From Flavobacteriales bacterium (GTDB taxonomy: Bacteria > Bacteroidota > Bacteroidia > Flavobacteriales > UBA7430): a stretch of DNA of 63,182 bases. Location: NCBI GenBank assembly GCA_022425195.1, contig JAKMFX010000005.1, positions 1 through 63,182 on the forward strand, written 5' to 3'. Of this stretch, positions 54,686-63,182 are shown piece by piece (position 1 is the stretch's first letter; the number at the start of each line of letters is the position of its first letter). Position numbers and translations under genes: made by a program. The notes under the pieces are model-generated. The model saw only the letters and a program-made list of their open reading frames with translations. It ran no database searches and was not told the DNA's origin.

Positions 54686-55621
54686 ATGAAAAAATTTTTT
54701 ACAATTGCATTGGCTTTGGCAGGAATGAATCTTGCACATGCTCAGAGCACAGGAAAAGTACACGGTCAAATTCACTCTAACTTCAATTACGATGCTACTG
54801 CTGAGGCAGCTGCTTTTGAAGTTTCGAGAGCTTATTTAGGTTACAAGTACAAGTACAACGACGATTGGAGCGTAAAGGTGACCTTTGATGTCGGTGGCGC
54901 CGATACCTATGCTCGTACGGCTTATTTGAAAGTTGCGGCATTGAAATGGAAAGCTACAGACAAGCTTACCGTAAACTTCGGGCAAGTGGGCTTGAAGCAA
55001 TTCAAAACGCAAGAGAAAAATTGGGGTTACCGTTACATCGCCAAGTCTTCTCAGGATCGTTATAAAATGGGGACTTCAGCGGATATGGGGTTCACTGCAG
55101 ACTATAAACTCAACGGGATGTTTGCGTTAGACTTAACGGTTGTTAATGGCGAAGGTTACAAGAAAGATCAAGCGGACTCAAATGTAAAAACCGGTTTTGG
55201 TTTAACGATGAAGGCGACTGATGCCTTAACTCTAAGAGTCTATACAGATGCTCTTGCCAAGTCGGATACAAGCACTCAAAACACGATGGCTTTATTTGCG
55301 GGTTATAAGGCAGATGCCTTCCGATTAGGAGCAGAATACAACACTCAGACGGCACACAAAAATGTAGATGGTGGTGATTACGAAATTGTATCTGCTTACG
55401 GAACCTATTATGTAAATGATCAGGTAGGTGCTTTTGCGCGCTACGATGTGGTTTCTTGTGATGAAGGTGGTTATGATGGTAAAAACGGAGATTACCTCAT
55501 TGCGGGTCTTGAATACCGACCGGTAAAAGGAATATCTATTTCAGCAAACGTTCAGGGTTATACGCCAGAAGACGGAGATGCTGAGAATTCAGTTTACATG
55601 AATTTACTTTACAAGTTCTAG
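54686..55621 (+). CDS. Outer-membrane porin, phosphate-selective (OprO/OprP) type
   Basis: The 311-residue protein has a signal peptide (MKKFFTIALALAGMNLAHAQ) and a beta-barrel with strands such as HGQIHSNFNYD, RAYLGYKYKYNDDWSVKVTF, a trimer-porin-like extended segment and a final aromatic strand (SVYMNLLYKF). Phosphate selectivity is inferred from the family resemblance and from the predicted Pho box. It converges on phoU across the terminator at 55642-55677. Confidence 0.8.
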   Translation: MKKFFTIALALAGMNLAHAQSTGKVHGQIHSNFNYDATAEAAAFEVSRAYLGYKYKYNDDWSVKVTFDVGGADTYARTAYLKVAALKWKATDKLTVNFGQVGLKQFKTQEKNWGYRYIAKSSQDRYKMGTSADMGFTADYKLNGMFALDLTVVNGEGYKKDQADSNVKTGFGLTMKATDALTLRVYTDALAKSDTSTQNTMALFAGYKADAFRLGAEYNTQTAHKNVDGGDYEIVSAYGTYYVNDQVGAFARYDVVSCDEGGYDGKNGDYLIAGLEYRPVKGISISANVQGYTPEDGDAENSVYMNLLYKF

Positions 55622-55641
55622 TAGGGCCTGTAAGTCAGAAT

Positions 55642-55677
55642 AAAAAAAACCTCTCAAACATGTTGAGAGGTTTTTTT
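55642..55677. terminator. Bidirectional intrinsic terminator
   Basis: CCTCTCAA (55650-55657) pairs with TTGAGAGG (55663-55670) around ACATG, flanked by runs of A and T. It ends the porin gene and the phoU end of the pst operon. Confidence 0.92.
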
Positions 55678-55702
55678 ATGCGCTAAACTAGCAAGGATTG
55701 GT

Positions 55703-56383
55703 TTATGTATTTTCAGATCTTTTTCGTTTCCCTTTATGCTTTAAGACGAGAGCTTCTACGTAAAAGATAATTTCTTCAGCAACATTTTTGATGAGATCAC
55801 CATTCCGTTCAAGTTTGCGCACCGCAGATAGAATATAAAGGTGCTTTTTCAGGTTTTCAGGTTCGTCATGAAAGTGAGGGGTCAGAATGCCAATAGCCTC
55901 ATCATCAAATTTGTTTAACTTTTTGTCCATGGCATATACTTTCCGAGCCAGGTTCGTATCCTCATTTTCATAAGCTTCAATAATATTTTCGAGCATATTC
56001 AAACAAACGTTAAACATTTCAACGATTCCGATTTGTGAAATAATTTCTTTTGAAAACTCTTGATCTTGCTTTAGGATGTATGAAGCAATAGCATCTACAT
56101 TATCCGCAATGCGTTCTAGGTCACTGTTCATTTTGTAAATCGACAATACAAATCTCAAATCTACAGCTACTGGAGAATACAAAGCAATAATGTTCTCACA
56201 ATCGGAGTCTATTTGAAGCTCAATACCGTTGATTCTTTTTTCCGTTTCTCGGATTTCTGTGGCTAAATCTTTATCGAATTCAATAAGAGCCTTTTTTGTT
56301 TTTTCTACTTGGCTCTCCACATTAAGTAACATTTTGAGCATGTTACTTTTTAATCTTTTGATTTCGTGGTCTAAGTGTGTCAT
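55703..56383 (-). CDS. phoU: Phosphate-specific transport regulator PhoU
   Basis: PhoU links the Pst transporter to PhoR/PhoB signalling and represses the regulon in high phosphate. The 226-residue all-helical protein contains two PhoU repeats with metal-binding acidic motifs (ESQVEKTKKALIEFD, later MNSDLERIADNVDAIA and VRKLERNGDLIKNVAEE). It is the last gene of pstSCAB-phoU. Confidence 0.95.
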   Translation of the reverse strand: MTHLDHEIKRLKSNMLKMLLNVESQVEKTKKALIEFDKDLATEIRETEKRINGIELQIDSDCENIIALYSPVAVDLRFVLSIYKMNSDLERIADNVDAIASYILKQDQEFSKEIISQIGIVEMFNVCLNMLENIIEAYENEDTNLARKVYAMDKKLNKFDDEAIGILTPHFHDEPENLKKHLYILSAVRKLERNGDLIKNVAEEIIFYVEALVLKHKGKRKRSENT

Positions 56384-56395
56384 AGTATCGTGTAA

Positions 56396-57160
56396 TTATC
56401 CGAATCTTCCGGTGATGTAATTTTGAGTTCTTTCCTCTTTTGGATGGGTAAATATATTTGTGGTTTCATCGAATTCAATCAATTCTCCCATGTAAAAGAA
56501 GGCGGTATAGTCGCTTACCCTCCCTGCCTGTTGCATGTTGTGTGTAACAATAACAATCGTATATTTTTGCTTGAGCTCAAAAATTAATTCTTCAATCTTT
56601 GCTGTAGAAATTGGATCAAGAGCCGAAGTGGGCTCATCCATTAATATGATTTTCGGATCTACGGCCAGTGCTCTGGCAATACACAATCTTTGTTGTTGCC
56701 CTCCTGATAGAGATAAGGCAGGCTTTTTTAGATCGTCTTTAACTTCATCCCAAAGAGCTGATTGTTTGAGTGCGGTTTCGACCCGGTTGGCAATGAGCTT
56801 CTTATCCTTTACCCCTTGAATTTTCAATCCGTAAGCAACATTTTCAAAAATGCTTTTTGGGAAGGGATTTGGTTTTTGGAAAACCATACCAATATTCGTT
56901 CTAAGTTCCTCTACTTCAATTTTTGAACTGTATATATCTTGACCGTCTATGAGAACTTCACCCGTCATAGAAAATGTGTCGATATAATCATTCATTCGAT
57001 TTAGCAGACGTAAGTAAGTAGATTTTCCACAGCCTGATGGGCCTATTAAAGCCGTGACAGAATTGGGAGTGATGTCTAGGTTGATGTTTGATAAGGCTTT
57101 CTTGTCTCCATAAAAAACATCAACATTCTTTGATTGTATTTTGTGTCCAGTTTGACTCAT
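56396..57160 (-). CDS. pstB: Phosphate ABC transporter ATPase
   Basis: The 254 residues show Walker [10 protein letters not shown] (about 37-45), signature [15 protein letters not shown] and Walker [14 protein letters not shown], with PstB-specific [20 protein letters not shown]. It powers high-affinity phosphate uptake. Confidence 0.98.
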   Translation of the reverse strand: MSQTGHKIQSKNVDVFYGDKKALSNINLDITPNSVTALIGPSGCGKSTYLRLLNRMNDYIDTFSMTGEVLIDGQDIYSSKIEVEELRTNIGMVFQKPNPFPKSIFENVAYGLKIQGVKDKKLIANRVETALKQSALWDEVKDDLKKPALSLSGGQQQRLCIARALAVDPKIILMDEPTSALDPISTAKIEELIFELKQKYTIVIVTHNMQQAGRVSDYTAFFYMGELIEFDETTNIFTHPKEERTQNYITGRFG

Positions 57161-57173
57161 AGTTTACTGAAAT

Positions 57174-58031
57174 TTACCAATTGATTTTTTTCTGCCATCG
57201 GTTTCTTAAATATACCGCAATGCCATTCATAATAAAAGTGATGCCCAAAAGAATTATAATTGCTGCTGCAGCATTCACTGCAAATCCGTGCTGAGGCCTT
57301 GAGATCCAGTTAAAAATCTGAATAGGTAGCACGGTAAATTCATCCATAGGGCCGCTAGGCGCAAAAGGCACATAGGCCAAAGCGCCGACAACAATTAGGG
57401 GAGCCGTTTCACCTACGGCTCTGGAAATGGCTAAGATGACTCCCGTAAAAATACCGCCCATAGAGGCAGGGAGAATCTGATTCCAAATGGTTTGCCACTT
57501 ACTAGCGCCTAGGCCATAAGAAGCCATTCTTAGGGAGTTAGGGACTGCGCGAACCGCTTCTCGTGTCGCTACAATGATGATGGGTAATATTAGTAGTGCC
57601 AAGGTCAAAGAGCCAGCAAGAAGGCTATTTCCCAAGTGCATTACCCGTCCAAAAATTTCTAGACCCAACAAGCCGTATATGATCGAGGGTACACCGGCAA
57701 GATTTGAAATGTTGATTTCCAAGAGACTCGAAAGCTTACTTTTTTTAGCGTATTCCTCTAGATAGATACCCGCAGCTACGCCCAGAGGAAAGGCAAAAAG
57801 AGTTGTCATCACCAATATCCATAATGTTCCTACCCATGCGGTATATATTCCTGCTTTTTCCGGTTTACGCGACGGAAGGTCTTTCAGAAAGTCCATGTCT
57901 AAACGATTGAGCCCTTCGTGAAGTATTTGTCCAATGAAGAATCCCAAAATGATCAATCCCGACAGGGTAGCTATCAGACCGAGTACACCGAATGATTTGT
58001 CTTTGATTCTGTTTATTTGTACTTTATTCAT
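57174..58031 (-). CDS. pstA: Phosphate ABC transporter permease PstA
   Basis: The 285 residues span about six helices with the permease EAA-type loop ([20 protein letters not shown]). PstA pairs with PstC. It overlaps pstC by eight bases. Confidence 0.96.
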   Translation of the reverse strand: MNKVQINRIKDKSFGVLGLIATLSGLIILGFFIGQILHEGLNRLDMDFLKDLPSRKPEKAGIYTAWVGTLWILVMTTLFAFPLGVAAGIYLEEYAKKSKLSSLLEINISNLAGVPSIIYGLLGLEIFGRVMHLGNSLLAGSLTLALLILPIIIVATREAVRAVPNSLRMASYGLGASKWQTIWNQILPASMGGIFTGVILAISRAVGETAPLIVVGALAYVPFAPSGPMDEFTVLPIQIFNWISRPQHGFAVNAAAAIIILLGITFIMNGIAVYLRNRWQKKINW

Positions 58032-58905
58032 ACTCTTCGCGGAATTTTTTTCTTATCCAGAAAGAAAGGTTGTTTAAAATAAATGTAAATACAAACAAGG
58101 TCATCCCTGCGGCAAAAATAGTTTTATATTCTAAAGAGCCATGAGGAACATCTCCTAAACTAACTTGTACAATGTAGGCAGTAATGGTTTCAATAGGTAC
58201 AAATGGGTCAAAAGTGAGTCGCGGCTGTTGCCCTGCTGCAATTGCTACAATCATCGTTTCACCAATTGCCCTGGAAAAAGCCAATATGACAGAGACCACA
58301 ATACCGGATGAGGCGGCAGGAACCATGACCTTAAATGCGGTTTGGAGGCGTGTAGCTCCCAGCCCGTAAGATGCTTCTCTCAATGATTTAGGAACCGCCC
58401 TTAAAGCATCCTCACTAAGGGAAGAGACAAACGGAATGATCATGATACCCATTACGATACCCGCTGATAGGGCATTGAAGCCTGAAATATTTGGGAAAAT
58501 AGTTTTTAGAAACGGTGTTACCACCATCAAGGCAAAGAATCCGTATACAACCGTTGGTACAGCAGCAAGGATTTCAAGTAGTGGCTTCAAGACATCTCTA
58601 ACTTTATTCGGGGCATATTCACTCAGGTAAACGGCGATGGTTAATCCGAGTGGAAGTGCTACGGAAAGTGCAATCACTGTTGTCAGCAATGTCCCACTTA
58701 TCAGGGGCATAATACCAAATCGCTTATTGGCAAAAAGTGGCGTCCATTGGTCATCGGTCAAAAATTCGACCAATGAGACTTCTTTGAAAAACGAAAAACT
58801 TTCGCTGAACAATACCCATATAATTCCAATGGTAGTGAGGACCGTAATCAGACCGCTTAGCTTGAGCATCAGCTCAATAATTTTTTCTTTATTTTTTCTA
58901 TTCAT
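58024..58905 (-). CDS. pstC: Phosphate ABC transporter permease PstC
   Basis: The 293 residues span about six helices with an EAA loop ([20 protein letters not shown]) and the PstC N-terminal segment. A hairpin in the gap after pstS (58918-58943) may keep pstC expression below pstS. Confidence 0.96.
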   Translation of the reverse strand: MNRKNKEKIIELMLKLSGLITVLTTIGIIWVLFSESFSFFKEVSLVEFLTDDQWTPLFANKRFGIMPLISGTLLTTVIALSVALPLGLTIAVYLSEYAPNKVRDVLKPLLEILAAVPTVVYGFFALMVVTPFLKTIFPNISGFNALSAGIVMGIMIIPFVSSLSEDALRAVPKSLREASYGLGATRLQTAFKVMVPAASSGIVVSVILAFSRAIGETMIVAIAAGQQPRLTFDPFVPIETITAYIVQVSLGDVPHGSLEYKTIFAAGMTLFVFTFILNNLSFWIRKKFREEYE

Positions 58906-58917
58906 CTTAAACGCGAG

Positions 58918-58943
58918 AAAGTACCCCCGTAAGGAGGTACTTT
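58918..58943 (-). other. Intercistronic hairpin between pstS and pstC
   Basis: AAAGTACCCCC (58918-58928) pairs with GGAGGTACTTT (58933-58943) around GTAA, an 11-bp stem with one G-T pair on the minus-strand RNA. No T run follows, so it is more likely an mRNA 3'-end stabiliser or partial block than a full terminator. Such features often give pstS more mRNA than pstCAB. Confidence 0.7.
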
Positions 58944-58967
58944 GATCTTAATTATGTGTTATTACCC

Positions 58968-59915
58968 TTATTTTTTCACAAAGGCATCAAATTTATCGAT
59001 TTCAACTTGATATTCTTCAACTGGAAGTGCTACGTAACCTACTTCTTTCGCAATATCTCCGGCAGAATTCAGGTAGAAGTTTACAAAATCTACTACTTCT
59101 GGTTTTTCTGCCGCCTTATTACTTACATAAATGAATATTGGACGTGATAGCGGTGCATATTCTCCTGAAGAAACGGTTTCCATTGAAGGGAATACAGCTC
59201 CATTTCCGTTGTCTACTGATACCAAGTCGAGTTTGTCTTTGTTCTCCTCATAGTATGCCAAGCCAAAGAAACCTAAAGCGTATTTATCTGTTGCAATACC
59301 TTGCACCAATACATTGTCGTCTTCAGATGCAGTATAATCTCCACGAGTTCCTACCTTTTTTCCGCAGATGACCTCAGCAAAGTAATCATAGGTACCAGAA
59401 GCTACACCTGGGCCGTATAGGTGAATCTCTTCATTTGGCCATTCTTCCCGAATTTGATTCCAGTACATGATACTGTCTTGTGCTTGTGGGACCCACAACT
59501 TGTTCAATTCTTCAACAGTAATTGAGGTAAGCCAGTCGTTAGCAGGGTTTTTTAGCACGGCTAAACCATCGTATGCAACTGAAAGTCCAACGTATGAAAT
59601 ACCGTTTTCCTCACATATTTTTATCTCTTTTGATTTTATAGGTCGCGATGCATCATTGATGTCAGTTTCGCCTCGGTAGAATTTCTTAAATCCTCCTCCT
59701 GTTCCAGACACCCCTACAGTAACTCTTACTTCAGTTTGTTCTGAACGATATTCTTCAGCTATGGCTTCAGTGATAGGGTATACGGTGCTTGATCCATCAA
59801 TTTTAATATCTCCAGATAGTGTTGTATTTCCCGTTTTTTTACTTTCTTGCTTACTTCCGCAAGATACAGCCGCAAGTGTAAATAATGCAACCAATGTTAG
59901 TGCTAGATTTTTCAT
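58968..59915 (-). CDS. pstS: Phosphate-binding lipoprotein PstS
   Basis: The 315-residue binding protein has a lipoprotein signal (LVALFTLAAVSCGSKQ) and the PstS motifs IKIDGSSTVYPITEAIA, GVSGTGGGFKKFYRGETDIN and the phosphate loop region SGTYDYFAEV. It heads the pstSCAB-phoU operon, whose predicted Pho box is at 59940-60006. Confidence 0.96.
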   Translation of the reverse strand: MKNLALTLVALFTLAAVSCGSKQESKKTGNTTLSGDIKIDGSSTVYPITEAIAEEYRSEQTEVRVTVGVSGTGGGFKKFYRGETDINDASRPIKSKEIKICEENGISYVGLSVAYDGLAVLKNPANDWLTSITVEELNKLWVPQAQDSIMYWNQIREEWPNEEIHLYGPGVASGTYDYFAEVICGKKVGTRGDYTASEDDNVLVQGIATDKYALGFFGLAYYEENKDKLDLVSVDNGNGAVFPSMETVSSGEYAPLSRPIFIYVSNKAAEKPEVVDFVNFYLNSAGDIAKEVGYVALPVEEYQVEIDKFDAFVKK

Positions 59916-59939
59916 GTTTCTCTATGTTAGTTTACGATG

Positions 59940-60006
59940 CAAATATATAGGGATACTATGCTTGCTAGGTTAATGGATTTTTACTTGTCGATTAACAAAT
60001 CATTAA
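59940..60006 (-). promoter_or_regulatory. Predicted Pho box and promoter of pstSCAB-phoU
   Basis: Read on the minus strand: TTAATG (60006-60001), TTAATC (59995-59990), GTAAAA (59984-59979) and TTAACC (59973-59968), each 11 bases apart. After exactly 20 bases comes TATATTTG (59947-59940), the -7 element. Identical spacing to the porin and PiT promoters. Confidence 0.75.
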
Positions 60007-60124
60007 AGGAAAGCACGCCAGATTAATTTGATATTTATCGTAGGGTCAAAATGTAGCCTTTTAGGTACGAAATTATAGCTTTTATCGTCTTATAATGGTG
60101 TCTAAAATTCTGTTTTTAAGTTGT

Positions 60125-60202
60125 TTAAATAATGCTTAACTTAAACTTAACATTAGGGTTATTTTAGATTAACGGCGATGTTTTAAATAAGCTTGTTATT
60201 TG
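60125..60202 (+). promoter_or_regulatory. Predicted Pho box and promoter of the small ORF / PiT operon
   Basis: TTAAAT (60125), TTAACT (60136), TTAACA (60147), GTTATT (60158) and TTAACG (60169) are spaced exactly 11 bases. Twenty bases after the last comes GTTATTTG (60195-60202), a -7 element with the first two bases off consensus. The 306-base gap between pstS and the small ORF holds this box and that of pstS, and I see nothing else in it. Confidence 0.7.
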
Positions 60203-60222
60203 TAGTGTAAAAAAAAGACAAG

Positions 60223-60315
60223 ATGAACAGCACTTCCGTTAAAAGAATCGAAATCAGCAAGTTTTTATATGCAGCTATTTTAGTTGCGGTCTACACCATA
60301 GCAATACTTGCATAG
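60223..60315 (+). CDS. 30-residue membrane peptide upstream of the PiT-like gene
   Basis: The frame starts MNSTSVKRIEISKF, then one hydrophobic helix (LYAAILVAVYTIAILA) to a TAG. It lies 20 bases downstream of the predicted Pho promoter and 33 bases before the transporter ATG, so it would be translated first. It may be a subunit or regulator of the transporter, or a leader peptide. Too short for homology by eye. Confidence 0.55.
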   Translation: MNSTSVKRIEISKFLYAAILVAVYTIAILA

Positions 60316-60348
60316 TTGTTGATTTAAGAATTTCGACCCCACACTCTT

Positions 60349-61491
60349 ATGAAAAAGCTAATCAAAAGATTTAGTTTTCCAGTCTCTTTTTGGATTCAAA
60401 AAGATGAGAAATCTTTTCTTTCCTTCGTAATAGTTGCCTTTATGCTGGCAATGTTTGCTACACCTTATCCTCAAATTGCAATGTGGGTAGGGTTTTTATT
60501 TGCCGCTTATGCTGCGGTTGCCAATGACAGTATTCAAACCCTAGGAACCTTCATTGCTTCTAACCAAGATAAGAAATGGTGGGTTCTTTGGATTTTTATT
60601 GGGGGAATCTTTTTGTTCACGGTAGGATACAGTTGGTTAAATTACGCGGGTGACGTCTCTCACGGTCGATTGATGGCCAAAGGCTTCGATATTGCGCCTA
60701 CAGAATTTCATTTTTTACAAATAGCGGCACCTATATTTTTATTGATTCTTACTCGACTGAGGATGCCCGTTTCGACCACGTTTATCTTACTGACTTCTTT
60801 TGCGGCCGCTCCTGCTGCTATTGGTAAAGTTTTGGCCAAGAGTATGAGTGGATATATTCTTGCTTTCTTTTTGGGATTCATCGTCTTTATTATGATTTCA
60901 AAACTCGCTAAGAAATATTTTGTGGGAGAGGCTAAATTTGGATGGACGATAGCTCAGTGGATTACTTCGGGAACGCTATGGTCGGTTTGGCTTATGCAAG
61001 ATGCTGCCAACATCGCAGTATACTTACCAAGAAGCATGGCTTTTAGTGAGTTTATGGGCTTTGCTTTGGTTGTATTTATCGGTTTAGGGTTGTTGCTTTA
61101 CTACAAAGGGGGCCGTATCCAAAAAATTGTTACGGAGAAGTCCGTGATTACAGACGTTAGGTTTGCGACCATCATTGATTTTATATACTGTATCATATTG
61201 TTTTACTTCAAACTCCATTCTAAGGTCCCAATGAGCACGACATGGGTGTTTATTGGTTTGCTAGGAGGTAGAGAAGTTGCCATGGCCATTCGAAATGCCG
61301 GTGAGAATAGTATCGGAAGGTCATTCCGACTGATGTTTAAAGACTTTGCTTTTGCGATGATCGGACTGATTATTTCCATTGCGATAGCGATTGGTGTGAA
61401 TGACCAACTGTCACTCGCTTCAATGATAGAAACCATTCCAAATGAGTTTGCGTCTGGAATTAAGAAATTCTTTGGCAGGCTAGGCCTGTAA
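60349..61491 (+). CDS. PiT-family inorganic phosphate transporter-like protein
   Basis: The 380-residue protein has about ten helices and the two PiT signature segments: AVANDSIQTLGTFI near residue 60 and MSTTWVFIGLLGGREVA near 290, with another VSTTFILLTSFAA repeat at about 140. It is a low-affinity phosphate (or related anion) symporter by family. A predicted Pho box upstream places it with the Pho regulon. Confidence 0.88.
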   Translation: MKKLIKRFSFPVSFWIQKDEKSFLSFVIVAFMLAMFATPYPQIAMWVGFLFAAYAAVANDSIQTLGTFIASNQDKKWWVLWIFIGGIFLFTVGYSWLNYAGDVSHGRLMAKGFDIAPTEFHFLQIAAPIFLLILTRLRMPVSTTFILLTSFAAAPAAIGKVLAKSMSGYILAFFLGFIVFIMISKLAKKYFVGEAKFGWTIAQWITSGTLWSVWLMQDAANIAVYLPRSMAFSEFMGFALVVFIGLGLLLYYKGGRIQKIVTEKSVITDVRFATIIDFIYCIILFYFKLHSKVPMSTTWVFIGLLGGREVAMAIRNAGENSIGRSFRLMFKDFAFAMIGLIISIAIAIGVNDQLSLASMIETIPNEFASGIKKFFGRLGL

Positions 61492-61493
61492 AA

Positions 61494-61526
61494 TAAAAAA
61501 AAACTCCGCATTGCGGAGTTTTTTTT
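61494..61526. terminator. Intrinsic terminator after the PiT-like gene
   Basis: ACTCCGC (61503-61509) pairs with GCGGAGT (61513-61519) around ATT with A and T runs on both sides; the T run extends to 61526. It separates the transporter from phoB, so phoBR has its own promoter or depends on readthrough. Confidence 0.9.
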
Positions 61527-61579
61527 GCGCTTATAAATTTTGACAATTATCTTTATATTTACACAAATCTCAGTTTTTG

Positions 61580-62269
61580 ATGAAGACCAACAACAGAATT
61601 TTACTTGTTGACGATGAAAAAGATATACTTGAGTTCTTGAGCTATAATCTAGTAAAAGAGGGCTTTGAGGTTTCGACGTGTCAAGACGGACAGTCGGCCT
61701 TGAATATGCTTGATACGTTTCAGCCCAATCTCATTGTTCTAGATGTCATGATGCCCGGTATGGATGGGATTGAAACTTGTGAGCAGATTCGCTCTAACAA
61801 GGAATACGATAATATATTGATCACCTTCTTAACTGCACGCTCTGAGGATTACTCGCAAGTAGCAGGGCTTGAGGCGGGTGCTGATGGTTACATCCACAAA
61901 CCGATAAAGCCCAAAGTGCTGGTGAGTCGAGTGAAGTCTTTACTCAGAAGAAAGGGGGTAGCCATCGAAATCAGTCCTTCTGATGTTATTGAAATCCTCA
62001 ATTTGAAAATCGACCGAGAACGGTATCAAGTTACTCTTGACCATGAGCCTTTATCCCTCCCTCGCAAAGAGTTTGAGATTCTTTATCTGTTGGCTTCAAA
62101 ACCCGGAAAGGTATTCAATAGAGAAGAAATATTTGAAAAAATATGGGGCGAGGATGTAGTTGTTGGAGGACGAACGATTGATGTGCACGTCAGAAAGCTC
62201 AGAGAAAAGATAGGGTTGAATTATATAGAAACCGTCAAAGGCGTGGGGTACAAATTTAAAAACGGATGA
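61580..62269 (+). CDS. phoB: Response regulator PhoB-like (OmpR family)
   Basis: The 229-residue regulator has a receiver domain (acidic pair in LLVDDEKDILEF, phospho-acceptor Asp in LIVLDVMMPGMDG, Lys in GYIHKPIKP) and a C-terminal winged helix (PRKEFEILYLLASKPGKVF, VDVHVRKLREKIG-like tail). Its place beside pst and PiT genes makes PhoB the best name. I take the ATG at 61580; a TTG one codon earlier is less likely. It overlaps phoR by four bases. Confidence 0.88.
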   Translation: MKTNNRILLVDDEKDILEFLSYNLVKEGFEVSTCQDGQSALNMLDTFQPNLIVLDVMMPGMDGIETCEQIRSNKEYDNILITFLTARSEDYSQVAGLEAGADGYIHKPIKPKVLVSRVKSLLRRKGVAIEISPSDVIEILNLKIDRERYQVTLDHEPLSLPRKEFEILYLLASKPGKVFNREEIFEKIWGEDVVVGGRTIDVHVRKLREKIGLNYIETVKGVGYKFKNG

Positions 62270-63182
62270 ATAGGGAACTCAAATTTTTCCAACGTTTCAA
62301 AGGAAAGATGGATGAGTCTTGGCTGGTGTCATTGGTGTCATCGTTTCTGTTGATGTTGATTCTCATCATACACCTCATTATTTTTGATTTTTCACTAAGT
62401 TTTGCTGACTCTACTTTGCTGGTCTCATCCGTAGGCTTATCGAATTATCTCTTGGTGCGATGGTTGGTCGACAAGTTCATTCACAATAGAATTAAGTTGA
62501 TTTATAAAAACATACACGATTCCAAGTCAAAACCGGGTGACTATAAAGATTTCGGTCTCACCCAAGTGAACAAAGATGTTACCACATGGAATACCCAGAG
62601 AGAATCGGAAATTGAGAAATTAATGATTCGAGAAAGTTATCGAAGGCAATTTGTTGGAAATGTGGCTCACGAGCTCAAAACCCCCATTTTTAATATTCAA
62701 GGCTATATAGACACTTTGCTTGATGGAGCTATCGATGATGAACATATTAACAAGAAGTTCCTTCAACGCGCCAATAAGAGCGTGAGTAGAATGATTCATA
62801 TCGTTGAAGATCTAGATCAAATCACAAAATTAGAAGGCGGTAAAATAGAGTTGCATGAAGAACCGGTTGACATCATTGAAATCATATCAGATCTGATCGA
62901 GCAATTGGAGCTCAAAGCAAAAAAACGAGGGGTTAAACTAACGATGTCTCAAACGCTGAAAGGCCGGTACATGGTGGAGGCAGATGTAGAGAAAATACAG
63001 CAGGTTTTGGTGAATTTGATTGTCAATGCCATTAAGTATGGTAAAGAAGGTGGCGAGGTCATACTAAGAACTTATGACATGGATCAAAACATATTGATTG
63101 AAGTAGCGGATAACGGTAATGGAATTGCTCAAAAGCATTTGAATAAAATTTTCGATCGCTTTTATCGTGTTGATACCTCTAG
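62266..63182 (+). CDS. phoR: PhoR-like sensor histidine kinase (cut by window end)
   Basis: The frame starts MNRELKFFQRFKGKMDESWL and stays open to the last base. Two helices (about residues 19-40 and 50-68) precede a HAMP-like linker. The H box is GNVAHELKTPIFNIQGYID with His135; the N box (VNLIVNAIKYGKEG) and G box (VADNGNGIAQKHL) follow. The kinase core ends near FDRFYRVDTS, just short of completion. There is no PAS domain. It senses phosphate through Pst/PhoU in homologues. Confidence 0.9.
   Translation, partial: MNRELKFFQRFKGKMDESWLVSLVSSFLLMLILIIHLIIFDFSLSFADSTLLVSSVGLSNYLLVRWLVDKFIHNRIKLIYKNIHDSKSKPGDYKDFGLTQVNKDVTTWNTQRESEIEKLMIRESYRRQFVGNVAHELKTPIFNIQGYIDTLLDGAIDDEHINKKFLQRANKSVSRMIHIVEDLDQITKLEGGKIELHEEPVDIIEIISDLIEQLELKAKKRGVKLTMSQTLKGRYMVEADVEKIQQVLVNLIVNAIKYGKEGGEVILRTYDMDQNILIEVADNGNGIAQKHLNKIFDRFYRVDTS

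Noticed and set aside
54193-55621. ArsR-like gene and porin as one operon
   Set aside because: The porin has its own Pho-type promoter in the 199-base gap, so a shared transcript is not needed.
1-63182. Transposons, CRISPR arrays, prophage, rRNA or tRNA genes
   Set aside because: I saw no transposase, integrase, regular spacer array, cloverleaf or rRNA-like stretch on either strand.

Overview
The window is a chromosomal stretch from a member of the Bacteroidota, most likely a marine or aquatic flavobacterium-like lineage (Flavobacteriales in the broad sense; I cannot place the family). The grounds are the gliding-motility ATPase GldA, DUF6427, DUF5777 and DUF3098 proteins, futalosine-pathway menaquinone synthesis (MqnC), the DUF177-rpmF-plsX-fabH-accB-accC and purH-mreBCD-mrdA-rodA gene orders, and above all promoters with the Bacteroidota -7 element TAnnTTTG. 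I see no rRNA, tRNA, insertion sequence or CRISPR array.

Layout. 1-3779 looks accessory: a leftward operon of a GNAT/autoinducer-synthase-like acyltransferase, a 4-cresol-dehydrogenase/VAO-type flavoprotein and a 7TMR-DISM membrane receptor cut by the window edge, opposite a stand-alone receiver-domain protein. 3832-7241 holds rlmG, metK and gldA. 7296-7576 is an unusual intergenic region with four 20-21-bp-spaced repeats followed by a predicted promoter, a small stem-loop and an orphan terminator, just before rsgA-dtd-mazG. 9360-15570 reads leftward (beta-barrel, bioB, ketoacyl synthase, uppP, DUF3098, ftsX, DUF3108, OB-fold protein). 15747-17575 is a haem-lipoprotein/YceI/DUF5777 operon. 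17610-31243 is mixed housekeeping (nadD, gmk, yicC, DMT transporter, ArsC-like, TrkA-like, SDR, M23, PfkB, biotin carrier, dCMP deaminase, S41, M1).

31257-38279 is the rod-shape block (rodA, mrdA, mreD, mreC, mreB) with purH. 38488-44090 has an FtsX-type permease, ribE, mqnC, an M17 aminopeptidase and pdxA. 44181-48878 is the DUF177-rpmF-plsX-fabH-accB-accC lipid-synthesis operon. dxs, asnS and rpoN follow, then an ArsR-type regulator with a palindrome over its own promoter.

54594-63182 is a phosphate-acquisition island: a phosphate-selective-type porin, pstSCAB-phoU, a 30-residue membrane peptide with a PiT-like transporter, and phoB-phoR (phoR cut by the window end). Three promoters here share one architecture: direct TTAACN repeats every 11 bp, the last exactly 20 bp before the -7 element. 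I read these as the Pho boxes of this organism. This and the 1-3779 signalling-like cluster are the most interesting observations.
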